Part shown: piece after piece, positions 9,474 through 18,881 of the stretch
Layout of the letters: the number at the start of each line of letters is the position of its first letter
How positions within the stretch are numbered: position 1 is the first letter of the stretch
NCBI GenBank assembly: GCA_024103515.1
Contig: JAGGIK010000001.1
Location: 1 to 64,000 of the forward strand
Direction of reading: 5' to 3'
From: Snodgrassella sp.
Lineage (GTDB): Bacteria; Pseudomonadota; Gammaproteobacteria; Burkholderiales; Neisseriaceae
Length of the DNA stretch: 64,000 nt
Translations under genes and position numbers: made by a program
The notes under the pieces: model-generated
What the model saw: the letters and a program-made list of their open reading frames with translations, nothing else
What the model was told of the DNA's origin: nothing
Database searches by the model: none

Positions 9474-10991
9474 TTGCAATCTTTTAGCGGAAAATTTTAT
9501 CAAATCTCCAGCCTGCCACGAAGCTGGATGCTGATGGGATATATTTTGCCTATGTCTCTTGCCTGTGCTGGCATTGCCGGTTTGCCGATGGTAATGGGGG
9601 TAGTGAGTGTTTTGGCGGCCTGGTTTTGTTGTCTCATTTTGGGTGAACGCACTGAGGCTCTGATGGTACTGACCCCATATTCTACGCTCGTGCTTTCGGC
9701 TGCTATCGCCTTTTATCGAGGTGTCTTGGCAGAGCAGACAGCTGTGGCCAGTTTACTCACGTTGTTTACTGGAATATGGCTGTTGTTATTGTCAATGGTG
9801 TTCCCACGCAAGCGCATGAACTGGATAGCAAGACCTGTTTGGCATGGCATCTGTCTGGGCATTATTGCTACTTTGGGGATGCTTATGGTTCCTGTTATGT
9901 TAGGTGTCACTCCTGATGGTAATTTTTGGCCTTCATTTTGGACTGCAGTACTGCAATGGCAAAATTGGAACTGGCCTAGTGTGGTGCTTGCACTCATATC
10001 TATTATGCTATTTCTTATATGGCGCCCTGCTCATCAGCCTAAGGCTTTATGGCTGATTGTCTTGATGTGGATTATAGATCAGATCTGGCCATTTAATGTA
10101 TTAGGTGTGGCTACCTCCATGCAGCAGCAATGGCAGTTGTGGCCATTGCTAAAAGTTGCCCACCCAGACTGGTTATCAATCATATTTATGAGCGCATCAG
10201 TTGCTTTGCTGATTTTTGTGGAAATTTGCCAGCATCAGGCTTCTCGGATGCAGCACTGTTTTGTTATGGCCAGTATTAGTAATATGATGTCAGCTCTTTT
10301 GGGCGGAATGGTTGTTGGTTTATGCCGATTTTCTGGTCGTGTATACAAAATCGATCGCAGAACTTTATTGATCACTTTATTGTTACTCATTTATGTTTAT
10401 TATTTTTCGTGGTCGTTTGAAGTACCATTGCCGGTCTTAGCTGTTATTGTGCTGTATATGATGTATAAACAATTTAGTTGGAGTGAACTACGTCTATACA
10501 AACGTCAATGGGCTGATTTAGTTCTGCTTTATCTTACAGCATTTTTAATCTTTTCGTTAGGTGTTTTGTCTGGTTTATGGCTGGTGATGACTTTCAGTCT
10601 CATTTTTATGTGGTGGCGTCTGTTAAGAGAGCATGCTTGGCCGTTATTGCCGGCAAATGTACAGATAATAACTGGTGCGATTGTTATTACTATGCCGCAG
10701 GTGTTGCTATTTGCAAATGCTCGGTTTTTACTGTACCAAGTTGGTAATTTAGCCAAAGAATTACCGCAGCAGGATGTTTATGTTGATGTTAGCAAAGGTT
10801 GTCGTATTGACATAACTGTTTTAATATATTTACAAAGTTTAGCGCGTAGAATGCATTGGCATGGAAAAAAATTGTTTATCTGTGGTTTGACAGAGCAAAA
10901 CTTAAAAACGTTGACAGTAAAATCCCTTGATTATCTGCCGTCTGAGCAATTATGCTCTTCTAGAGCGGTACATTTATTGCATATAAATTGA
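9474..10991 (+). CDS. SulP-family anion transporter-like protein with divergent STAS domain
   Basis: A 505-residue inner-membrane protein with about ten or more hydrophobic segments (from about 18 to 400), followed by a soluble tail. The tail (about 405-490) contains VLLFANARFLLYQVGNLAK and later DITVLIYLQSLARRMHWHGK, which fit the fold of a STAS domain as in SulP/SLC26 carriers. The usual DSTG-type loop is replaced by CRIDITVL, so it is divergent. The start is a TTG at 9474 with a strong aggag site 8 nt upstream; no better ATG is available. It follows purK by 42 nt. The substrate is unknown; sulfate, bicarbonate or a dicarboxylate are all possible for this family. Confidence 0.65.
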   Translation: MQSFSGKFYQISSLPRSWMLMGYILPMSLACAGIAGLPMVMGVVSVLAAWFCCLILGERTEALMVLTPYSTLVLSAAIAFYRGVLAEQTAVASLLTLFTGIWLLLLSMVFPRKRMNWIARPVWHGICLGIIATLGMLMVPVMLGVTPDGNFWPSFWTAVLQWQNWNWPSVVLALISIMLFLIWRPAHQPKALWLIVLMWIIDQIWPFNVLGVATSMQQQWQLWPLLKVAHPDWLSIIFMSASVALLIFVEICQHQASRMQHCFVMASISNMMSALLGGMVVGLCRFSGRVYKIDRRTLLITLLLLIYVYYFSWSFEVPLPVLAVIVLYMMYKQFSWSELRLYKRQWADLVLLYLTAFLIFSLGVLSGLWLVMTFSLIFMWWRLLREHAWPLLPANVQIITGAIVITMPQVLLFANARFLLYQVGNLAKELPQQDVYVDVSKGCRIDITVLIYLQSLARRMHWHGKKLFICGLTEQNLKTLTVKSLDYLPSEQLCSSRAVHLLHIN

Positions 10992-11102
10992 TTAATGGCA
11001 ATATGATTTTGTAATTGTTCACTTGCCTGACTATATACTGTAGTTCATTTAATCACAAGTAATACTTAGTTTTAATATTATAAATGATGGGAATTAACGG
11101 TT

Positions 11103-12161
11103 ATGAGTATTTTCTGGAGTGAAAAGACCAGACTTTTGCAACCTTATACACCGGGAGAGCAGCCCAAGCTGAAAAATCTGGTTAAACTGAATACCAATGA
11201 GAATCCTTTTCCTCCCTCAGCTATGGCTTTGGCGGCAATGCGTTCTGCGGTCAATGCAGATTTACGTCTTTATCCAGATCCAGATGCAAAACTACTCAAG
11301 CAAACAATTGCAAATTATTATCAACTGTCTATTGAACAGGTTTTTGTCGGTAATGGTTCTGATGAGGTGCTGGCACTAGTATTTGCCACTTTTTTTCAGG
11401 GAAAAACGAATTTATTTATGCCGGATGTAAGTTACAGTTTCTATCCGGTGTATTGCCAACTATATGATGTTAAACCTAAATTTATCGCTTTAGATGACGA
11501 CTTAGACATTAATCCCAATGATTATCAGGGTGCAAAAGCCGGTGTCATTTTCCCTAACCCCAATGCGCCTACAGGTTGCCTTTTGCATTTGCACCAGATA
11601 GAGCAGATTTTGCAGGTAAATCAAGATTGTGTTGTCGTCATTGATGAAGCTTACATTGATTTTGGTGGGGAATCTGCGGTTAAACTGATTGACCATTATC
11701 CAAATTTGTTGATAACTCAGACCTTATCAAAATCACGCTCTCTCGCTGGTATGCGTATTGGATTGGCGCTAGGACAAAAAAGTCTGATTGAAGGGTTGGA
11801 AAAAGTTAAAAACAGTTTCAATTCTTATCCTCTTGATCGGGTAGCACAAGCAGGTGCAGTAGCTGTTTTTACCGATGAAGCTTATTTTCGCCAAACTTGT
11901 ACTCAAGTAATTGAAAACCGCATGTGGTTGGAAAAACAATTAATAGCATTGCAATTTAAGGTGCTACCATCTGCCGCCAATTTTGTTTTTGCTAGTCATA
12001 TCAGTTATAAAGCAGAGTTGATTTGCCAGAACTTACGCAGCCATGGCATTATTGTGCGCCATTTTCGGCAACAACGAATTAATAATTATTTGCGCATCAG
12101 TGTAGGTACTATGGAACAGCAGCAACAATTAATTACTGTCTTACAAACTTTGCTCACGTAA
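11103..12161 (+). CDS. hisC: Histidinol-phosphate aminotransferase (HisC)
   Basis: HisC is a PLP enzyme that transaminates imidazole acetol phosphate with glutamate in histidine synthesis. Seen: [11 protein letters not shown] (29-39), GNGSDEVL (83-90), NPNAPTG (152-158), DEAYIDFGG (181-189) and the PLP-lysine segment [12 protein letters not shown] (207-218, K210). The length (352 aa) is normal. The ATG at 11103 follows atgggaatt, a modest ribosome site. No other his genes flank it; a scattered his pathway is usual in neisserial genomes. Confidence 0.95.
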   Translation: MSIFWSEKTRLLQPYTPGEQPKLKNLVKLNTNENPFPPSAMALAAMRSAVNADLRLYPDPDAKLLKQTIANYYQLSIEQVFVGNGSDEVLALVFATFFQGKTNLFMPDVSYSFYPVYCQLYDVKPKFIALDDDLDINPNDYQGAKAGVIFPNPNAPTGCLLHLHQIEQILQVNQDCVVVIDEAYIDFGGESAVKLIDHYPNLLITQTLSKSRSLAGMRIGLALGQKSLIEGLEKVKNSFNSYPLDRVAQAGAVAVFTDEAYFRQTCTQVIENRMWLEKQLIALQFKVLPSAANFVFASHISYKAELICQNLRSHGIIVRHFRQQRINNYLRISVGTMEQQQQLITVLQTLLT

Positions 12162-12769
12162 TCTATAAGTGGATTTTTAACTATTTAGTCTGGAGTTCAT
12201 GATGATTATTTATCACCAATTAAATATGTTCGTAGTAATGAAATCTTTGTCAGCAAGCTTAAAGGCAAACTGCTATTAGTGATGAGTTGGTAGTCAAGTG
12301 CTAGCAAAAAATTTGATTGGTCACACAATGTTGCTAGAAGTAAAGATTGAAATTAGAAGTAGATAATTAGGTCAAATAATCAGCAATTAGGTAATTTTTA
12401 CATAAAATTTATGAACAATTGTTTGTTTGATTAATACCTTTTATGTTGGTAAATTGACTATTGGTGTGATAAAACCGATTAAAATGAATTCAGCTAAGAG
12501 CAGGGCTGCTATAAAAAAACATTGATATTTCTTTTTGATTCTGGAAAATAATCAAATATCAACTGTCAGAGGTGATGCTGTTGGTTTTATTCATACGGAA
12601 AAAGCGCAACAATTTGCCATTGTTTGTATTAAAGCAAACGATTTTGAAGAATTAGAAAGTTACAATTAGATAAGAATTGATTTGGACGGCAACTAAATCA
12701 CCTGAGTTGTAATAGCCTTTATTTAATCTAATATTTAGTTAATTTGATACCAACACTGGATTGTCAGTA
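12162..12769 (+). other. Intergenic after hisC with a decayed coding stretch
   Basis: Most of this is AT-rich with no gene. A frame from 12541 to about 12669 reads ENNQISTVRGDAVGFIHTEK then QQFAIVCIKANDFEELESYN before a stop. It has a protein-like composition but no start codon or ribosome site, and stops precede it. It may be the end of a dead gene that I cannot identify. Confidence 0.35.
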
Positions 12770-13690
12770 ATAAATCAAACTACCAAAATCATCCGACCCA
12801 AATTAGGACTTTTAGAATTTGCTCAATAGTTAGGTTACGTTCAGCAAGTCAGCCACGTCATGGCAGCGATTATTGCTCTAAAACGCTTTGAGTAATGCGA
12901 CGTAGAATTAGCTCGTCAGGAAGTCAGCTTTAAGACCGATAGAAAAAATTAAGTATAGCCGCATATCGAGAGACATACACTAGCACAAAGCTAGCTATAG
13001 TTCCTGACGAAAGTGAAAGCAGCACGAAAGGCATAAAGAGAAATAATGGACCAACAACCTGATTAATTATGCGCAAGATATCGATTATGTGGGGGATATC
13101 AAAGGGGCTGGCAAAATAAACCGACTTCCGTTTATTGATCCCGATTCAAGACTGGCATTTGCTTAAATATGACCGAAAGGAATAATTCAATTGCTGTGAC
13201 GATGCGCCATAAGCTATAGATTTCATATATTGCTACAGAGCAGATACCACTTTTAGGCATACTAACAGACAGATGAACTGAGTATAACGGTCATAAAGAG
13301 CGTCATACTTTGCAACTATGCCTGAATTTGGAGGATAGGAAGTACACCAAACTTTACTGCTTAAAAACAAATGTCATCGGTGAGCAATTTAATAAAAAAA
13401 TGATAATAAAATATTATGATATTATATTTAGGCGTAAAATAAGATACCGAACCGACAGACAGATACAACGGGATATTGATCGTAGGTTAGAATTCTACAA
13501 TCGAGATAGAGCACATTCGGGCAAATACAGTTATGCTAAAATAGCTTAGCAAATTTAGTTAGAAACAAAAGAGCTGGCCAAAGCAAGGTAACTGGACAAC
13601 TTATATTATTCATCGGACTGTTATTCTGTCAGAACAAATGCTGATGACAAGGTAGTGTCTGTCAGATTAAGTCTGGGTCAGTGTGTCTTA
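12770..13690 (+). pseudogene. Decayed IS481-family transposase
   Basis: Frames in sequence match an IS481-type integrase from start to end: TTKIIRPKLGLLEFA (about 12780), DYVGDIKGAGK (about 13085), the catalytic segment ILTDR then TEYNGHKERH (about 13258), LCLNLEDRKYTKLY and EFYNRDRAHSGKYSY (13310-13549), and finally ETKELAKA with LDNLYYSSDCY. At least four stops or frameshifts break it, so it cannot make active transposase. It lies between hisC and apbE with no visible target duplication. Confidence 0.75.
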
Positions 13691-13843
13691 GTTATTCAAC
13701 TGATGACCCAATAGGTTGAGAAGAATTTTGACTCTGGCTGTGAAGATTTTTAGAAATTATTGCTGCAATTAAGATTGATGCAGATTAATCTGTATAAAAT
13801 ACGGATGATTATGATAAATAATAATATTTTATTATTCAAATGG

Positions 13844-14812
13844 TTAAACTGATTTGTGCAGCTGGTAATTTTTATCCAATAATTGAAACTGAAAGTGTTG
13901 ATCATTTTGAAGAATAATTTGTTTGTCCTTGGTAACAAATATTGCCCCTATTGATGTTCGCTTATTTAATTCTTCTCTTCCTTTTTTGATACCCAATCCG
14001 TATAGAATAGTGGAGAAGATATCGCCTGTTAATGAGTTTTCAGAAATAATAGTAATGCTTTCAAGTTCATTATCTAATGGAAAGCCTGTAGCTGGATTAA
14101 TTATATGATGATAAAGATGGTTATTTTGAATGAAATAGCGTTCATAAATTCCCGAGGTAACCACTGATTTATCCTGAACTCGAATAATGCCAAGTAAGCT
14201 TGTAGCTGAAGCAAATGGTTTTTTTAAACCAACTTTCCAGTACTTGTTTGGCGAGAGTGGAGAGGAACCTATGGTCAGGACATTGCCTCCACAATTAATG
14301 ATGGCATGATGGATATCATATTGAACCAGTACGAGTTTTATGATGTCGGCAATATACCCCTTAGCGATTGCGCCCAAGTCGATTTCCATGCCTGTTTTAG
14401 GTAAGTAAACACTGTTATTCTGCTTATTGAGTACAATCAATCTCGGGTCGGTTAGAGCAAGCTTTTCAGAAATCGATTGAGAATCTGGTACAGTATGGCC
14501 ACTAAAGCCAATTTTCCATAGTTTCACCAATGGACCAATAGCCAGATTAAAAATGCTATTGGGTAAAAGACTTGCCTGTTTTGCTTGCATAATAAGATCA
14601 AAAACTAAGTCACTTACAGTAACAGGATGCTTGCCGGCAGCATGATTAATATTCATTACTTCAGAATGCTCCCGATTAACCGTCAATAGTGCTTCAAGCG
14701 CTTCGATGGTATTGAAAACAGCTGCAACTGCTTGCAGATTTTCTGTAAGCAGTTGCAGGGAGACTGTTGTACCCATCAGCTGTTGCGAATAGGTAAAGCA
14801 TGCATTGTTCAT
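13844..14812 (-). CDS. apbE: FAD:protein FMN transferase (ApbE)
   Basis: ApbE transfers FMN from FAD to a Thr or Ser hydroxyl of FMN_bind proteins. Seen: DLGAIAKGY (145-153), INCGGN (172-177), TSGIYERYF (219-227), HHIINPATGFP (235-245) and a metal-site aspartate at 264 in TGDIFST. There is no signal peptide or lipobox, unlike the periplasmic form serving NqrBC/RnfG, so it should act in the cytoplasm. It lies 22 nt below the stop of the NADH:fumarate reductase gene, whose FMN_bind domain carries a flavinylation motif. The pair is almost certainly an operon in which ApbE matures the reductase. Confidence 0.9.
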   Translation of the reverse strand: MNNACFTYSQQLMGTTVSLQLLTENLQAVAAVFNTIEALEALLTVNREHSEVMNINHAAGKHPVTVSDLVFDLIMQAKQASLLPNSIFNLAIGPLVKLWKIGFSGHTVPDSQSISEKLALTDPRLIVLNKQNNSVYLPKTGMEIDLGAIAKGYIADIIKLVLVQYDIHHAIINCGGNVLTIGSSPLSPNKYWKVGLKKPFASATSLLGIIRVQDKSVVTSGIYERYFIQNNHLYHHIINPATGFPLDNELESITIISENSLTGDIFSTILYGLGIKKGREELNKRTSIGAIFVTKDKQIILQNDQHFQFQLLDKNYQLHKSV

Positions 14813-14834
14813 CTTGATCTACTGCAGATAAAAT

Positions 14835-17615
14835 TTAGTTGGCTTTTTTGATATAAGCCGCAGCTTGATCACCAGCTTGGATTCCAAATATGATGATATC
14901 AGCAACTGCATTACCACCAATTCGATTACCACCATGCACACCACCTACTACCTCACCAGCAGCATAAGCACCAGCGATAACATTTTTATTTGCGTCTAAC
15001 ACTTCGGTATTACTATTTATCGTTACTCCGCCCATGGTATGGTGGATGCCTGGAGCAATTTGGATTGCGTAGAAAGGAGCTTGGTTGATTGGATGACGCA
15101 TGCCTGTATTACGGCCAAAATCTTTATCTTCCTTTTGCTCAACGAAAGTATTATATCGTTCTATGGTGCTGTTCAAAGCAGCTGGATCTATATCCAGAAT
15201 ATGTGCAAGTTCGGCCAATGAATTAGCTTGTGCTGCAAAACCATTGCTAATGTAGGTTTCCGCTGCTTTGTTTTCAGTTTTAACCTGTTCATCAAATAGT
15301 ATATAAGAATAATGTTCAGGTAAGGCTATAATGCTATTGGAAACTTTATCGCGTGTATCCAATTCATTGACAAAGCGTTTACCTTGTTGAGAAACCAGTA
15401 TAGCACCACCACCGCGTATAGACTCGGATATCAAATAAGCTGTTTTTTGTTCAACAGTTGGGTGAATCTGAATTTCATTCATATCAACGGTGTCTGCACC
15501 AATTTTTTGCAGAAGGGCAATACCACTACCGGTTGCTCCTTTGTGGTTAGTGGTTACAAAATCGGCTAAATCAGGACGATAATGAGTGACCATTTCGGCA
15601 TTAGCACCAAAGCCACCTGTCGCCACAATGACTGCTTTGGTATTCACGCGTTGGCTGTTACCTTCTTCATCTATGGTGGTGACAGCCTTTATTTTACCAT
15701 CTGCAAATTCAATTTCTGTAACGGATGTATCGAGCATTACTTCGATATCGCGTTGATTGATATTTTTAACCAAACCGCTGATTAAAAAGCCACCTACAGC
15801 CGCACCATTTTCAGGACGGTGAGTACGGTCGACACTCATTCCGCCAGTAGTGGTCAGGTTGCTTAGTTCAATGCCTTTTGCGTCTAGCCAGTTGATGGCA
15901 TCTGGTGCGTGTTCAACAAAATAGTGCAGCAGTTGTGGATTATTTTTGTTTTTACCGCCCTTAAGGGTTTCGTTGTAAAACCATTCTTTTTTATCAACAA
16001 TGCCGGCTTTTTCCTGAAATTTTGTTTCAGCAGCATTCATGCCGGCTGAAGCCTTATTGGTATTACCACCTATAATTGGCATTTTTTCAATTATGATAAC
16101 ACTGGCACCTTTATCATGTGCTTCAATTGCGGCGGCCAGTCCCGCACCACCACTACCAATAACTACAACATCATAGTTTTTTTCATTAGGATCGCCGCCT
16201 TCAGCAATAATGGCTACTCGGTAAGATTCTGCTATGGCTTTTGTTACGGCTTTTTTAAATGCTTCACATTGTGATGTGGCACCACTGATGGTATCTACAT
16301 AAGGACTGTTAGCAGCCAGTATTCTATCTTTTATTTCATTAAAGTTTTTCACTGAAACATTATTCAGCTGGTCGGCATTAACCAGGGTTAGGTCTTTAAT
16401 AAAATTTTGGCCAAGTTCGACATTGATTACAAATTCGTTTGCGTAATCATCTTTGACAGTCTGACGATAGGTACCAGCTTGAAATTTTTTGGTTGTAATT
16501 TCACGAACCATGCTGCTAACCAAGGGAAAGCGCCACAGTGGTTCAGGAATGGTTTTATTAATACGTTGATCACTGTTAATTGACAGTTGTATATCATCTT
16601 TAGTTTTGATTTGTTCTGCCCAGTCTGGATAAGCAATACAGCCGCGACCAATAGCGACCAAATCATAGCCGTGTTCAATTGCTGTTTCGGCATCAGTTCT
16701 GTTAACTATATTACCAACGCCTATCACTGGAATTTTGCTTAAAGCAGGTGAACGCATTTGCACAAATTTATCAATTAGTGGGGTTTTGTCATCAGTATTA
16801 ATAATGGATGGGCGTAAGGTATATCCCATTGAGAAGTGGACATATTCAAGACCTGCTAAGGCCAGTTTTTCAAGTAGAAACAAAGAATCTTCGAAAGTAA
16901 TACCCGGTACTTCCAATTCTTCGGGCGAAAAACGATAGCCAATTATGAAATCATCTGAAGCATATTGCTTTGCCATTTTGCGGCTGATTTCTAATACAGC
17001 TAATGGAAAGCGAGTACGATTTTCGCGACTGCCACCCCATTTATCTTCACGCTGATTTGCATGGGGTGAGAAAAACTGCTGGATCAGATAGGTGTTGGCA
17101 CCGTGGATTTCGATTCCATCAAATCCGGCCTGAATGGCACGCCGGGCCGCATCTCCGAATTTTTGCACCATATCTTCGACTTCACCAGCGGTCAGCGGGA
17201 TCGGGGTTGGGGCATTGGGACGTGGAATGGCAATGGCGCTTGGACCCACTGGCATTTGTCCACCAATTAGTTTTGGATCTACCATGCGACCACCATGATA
17301 AATCTGTAAAATAGCTTTTGAGCCACGTTCTTTAATTGCATTGGCGATCAAGCTTAGACCCTCAATACAATCATCATTATGGATACCCAGTGCTCCCGGA
17401 AAGGCTGGGCCTCTTTCATCTATGAATCCACATTCTACGATAATGGTACCGATTGCACCGGCGCGGGCACGATAGTATTCGATCTGATTTTCAGTCACAG
17501 TGCCATCGTGAAAACTACAGCACGTAGTCATAGGAGCCATCATTAAGCGGTTTTTTAATACCACACCATTTGGTAGAGTAAAGGGACTAAATAACGGGGA
17601 GGTTGAATAATCCAT
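14835..17615 (-). CDS. Soluble NADH:fumarate reductase (OYE-like + FMN_bind + FAD_binding_2 fusion)
   Basis: Three flavin modules are fused in 926 aa. Residues 6-375 are an Old Yellow Enzyme-type barrel (MAPMTT, HGAN 171-174, GYRFSPEE). Residues 378-465 form an FMN_bind domain with DTISGAT at 441-447, the ApbE target (T447). Residues 481-926 are a flavocytochrome c-type reductase: VVIGSGGAGLAAA (484-496), GKRFVNEL with TRD, HHTMGG and GGNAVAD. The architecture matches the cytoplasmic NADH:fumarate oxidoreductase characterised in Klebsiella. There is no signal peptide or haem motif. The ATG at 17615 follows aaggg at good spacing; an in-frame GTG lies at 17624. An FNR-like box lies upstream. 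A urocanate or other enoate substrate is the main alternative. Confidence 0.88.
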   Translation of the reverse strand: MDYSTSPLFSPFTLPNGVVLKNRLMMAPMTTCCSFHDGTVTENQIEYYRARAGAIGTIIVECGFIDERGPAFPGALGIHNDDCIEGLSLIANAIKERGSKAILQIYHGGRMVDPKLIGGQMPVGPSAIAIPRPNAPTPIPLTAGEVEDMVQKFGDAARRAIQAGFDGIEIHGANTYLIQQFFSPHANQREDKWGGSRENRTRFPLAVLEISRKMAKQYASDDFIIGYRFSPEELEVPGITFEDSLFLLEKLALAGLEYVHFSMGYTLRPSIINTDDKTPLIDKFVQMRSPALSKIPVIGVGNIVNRTDAETAIEHGYDLVAIGRGCIAYPDWAEQIKTKDDIQLSINSDQRINKTIPEPLWRFPLVSSMVREITTKKFQAGTYRQTVKDDYANEFVINVELGQNFIKDLTLVNADQLNNVSVKNFNEIKDRILAANSPYVDTISGATSQCEAFKKAVTKAIAESYRVAIIAEGGDPNEKNYDVVVIGSGGAGLAAAIEAHDKGASVIIIEKMPIIGGNTNKASAGMNAAETKFQEKAGIVDKKEWFYNETLKGGKNKNNPQLLHYFVEHAPDAINWLDAKGIELSNLTTTGGMSVDRTHRPENGAAVGGFLISGLVKNINQRDIEVMLDTSVTEIEFADGKIKAVTTIDEEGNSQRVNTKAVIVATGGFGANAEMVTHYRPDLADFVTTNHKGATGSGIALLQKIGADTVDMNEIQIHPTVEQKTAYLISESIRGGGAILVSQQGKRFVNELDTRDKVSNSIIALPEHYSYILFDEQVKTENKAAETYISNGFAAQANSLAELAHILDIDPAALNSTIERYNTFVEQKEDKDFGRNTGMRHPINQAPFYAIQIAPGIHHTMGGVTINSNTEVLDANKNVIAGAYAAGEVVGGVHGGNRIGGNAVADIIIFGIQAGDQAAAYIKKAN

Positions 17616-17722
17616 ATGTAACACCCTTTAAATTAGGTAGACGGAAATAATTGATTCATACTTAAAATTTGGTCTAATGTTAACTTAAAAAAATAAGCTT
17701 AGCCATTAATTCAAAGGCAAAT

Positions 17723-17728
17723 ATTTTA
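17723..17728 (-). promoter_or_regulatory. Candidate -10 element for the fumarate reductase gene
   Basis: On the minus strand this reads taaaat. Counting from here, the FNR-like palindrome at 17755-17768 would be centred about 45 nt upstream of the start point, close to the usual class II position. Inference only. Confidence 0.35.
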
Positions 17729-17754
17729 TCTGATGGGTGCTTTAGTTGAATGTT

Positions 17755-17768
17755 TTGATGCAGGTCAA
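17755..17768 (-). promoter_or_regulatory. FNR-like box upstream of NADH:fumarate reductase
   Basis: ttgatgcaggtcaa matches the FNR/Crp-type consensus TTGAT-N4-ATCAA at 9 of 10 positions. It lies 140 nt upstream of the start codon and is suitably spaced from a taaaat -10. FNR activation would fit a fumarate-respiring or fermenting role. Confidence 0.45.
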
Positions 17769-17779
17769 ATTGATGTATT

Positions 17780-18144
17780 TTATTGCAGGGAGGATACCGT
17801 TTCTTTCTTTTAATTATTTACAAATTTTGTTTATGTTAATTCTGATTGTTAAATAAAAAAACTGGTTAATATGGTAAATATTTTATAAACCAAGTACTTA
17901 TATTGGGATGCTTTGATAAATTGATGAATGACCTATTGTAGGTAATCTTTGTGGTTTTAAATTAAATTTAAATCATACTTATTATTTTTATGAATTTTTG
18001 CAATCTTGAGAAAAGTTGTGAATCGATTTTTTTGTTTGAACTGAGTACATGTTTTTTCCTTGGTTTTTAGCAAGTTTTTTATATAACAACCGTAGGTTAA
18101 ATAAAAAACGATTGGCGAGAATAAAATTGGTCTTATTTTTTATA
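17780..18144. other. AT-rich intergenic upstream of fumarate reductase
   Basis: No gene or clear element was found beyond the FNR-like site at its lower edge. Long A/T tracts dominate. Confidence 0.4.
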
Positions 18145-18360
18145 TTAGTCGGACACCTTTAATGACTTATTCTTAAAATTCAAAATTAATTGCATAGCAA
18201 AGAGTAAAAGAATAAATGCTGTGGATCGAATTAAAAAATGTGGTTTAAGCAAAGTAAATAATATTGCGTGAATGCTTGCTCCGCTAAATAAAATACAGGC
18301 ATACAGTAAAATGGCTAGAATAAGCAGACCAAGAATGAAAAAGAAACGCACAACATACAC
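18145..18360 (-). CDS. Possible small membrane protein (71 aa)
   Basis: A frame opening with GTG encodes two strongly hydrophobic segments (about 5-30 and 45-62) and a charged end (NFKNKSLKVSD). It has no clear ribosome binding site and no recognisable family. It could be a small inner-membrane protein or chance in AT-rich DNA. Confidence 0.3.
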   Translation of the reverse strand: MYVVRFFFILGLLILAILLYACILFSGASIHAILFTLLKPHFLIRSTAFILLLFAMQLILNFKNKSLKVSD

Positions 18361-18496
18361 AGTGGCGAAAAAAATTAATGGGTTGTTTAAATATAAAGAA
18401 TCAATAATGATTATACCATTGTTAATAAAGGTACACTCGGTACATATACAAGCTTGATTGCTTCGAATAAATAGCTTGTTGATAAATTAAATGACA

Positions 18497-18730
18497 TGAC
18501 TACAGCACCTATTTCATATTGGGACTATGTAAACCTTAATGAAGTGAAACGTTGAAAATGACAAAGTTGAGTAAGGTAAAAGGAATAAGTTTATAGGGAC
18601 ATCATTTTTCCAGTTGGTAAGAATCTGAAGTAAAATGGCCAAAATTGAAAGTAAAGATCCGCTCCGAAGAGTTTGCAGAAAATCCAACTTGGTATTTAGG
18701 GATCAAACATGTTTTTTGATTGTATACCTA
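18497..18730 (+). pseudogene. Decayed coding remnant, unidentified
   Basis: An ATG at about 18497 starts MTTAPISYWDYVNLNEVKR before a stop, and a later frame (about 18630-18715) reads EVKWPKLKVKIRSEEFAENP then TWYLGIKHVF. Both have ordinary protein composition, but they are in different frames and separated by stops. They may be the remains of one gene lost between the fumarate reductase and lolC. I cannot name it. Confidence 0.35.
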
Positions 18731-18824
18731 TCGTCTGGCCTAAATGTAAGCAAAACGGTGATGTAAAATAAATTTCAAAATGATTAAATAACAAATATTA
18801 ACTTAAATAAAGTGTGCATGAAAC

Positions 18825-18854
18825 ATGACGTTATTTACTCTGGTCGGGTACAAT
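18825..18854 (+). promoter_or_regulatory. Candidate sigma70 promoter for lolC
   Basis: atgacg (18825-18830, 4 of 6 to TTGACA) and tacaat (18849-18854, 5 of 6 to TATAAT) are separated by 18 nt and lie 28 nt above the lolC ATG. Confidence 0.4.
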
Positions 18855-18881
18855 CAGTTTTTTTACTGAAATAAACGACAC

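Noticed and set aside
18497..18555. SYWDY motif as a possible tryptophan dioxygenase start
   Set aside because: None of the later conserved dioxygenase segments could be found in any frame, so the identity is left open.
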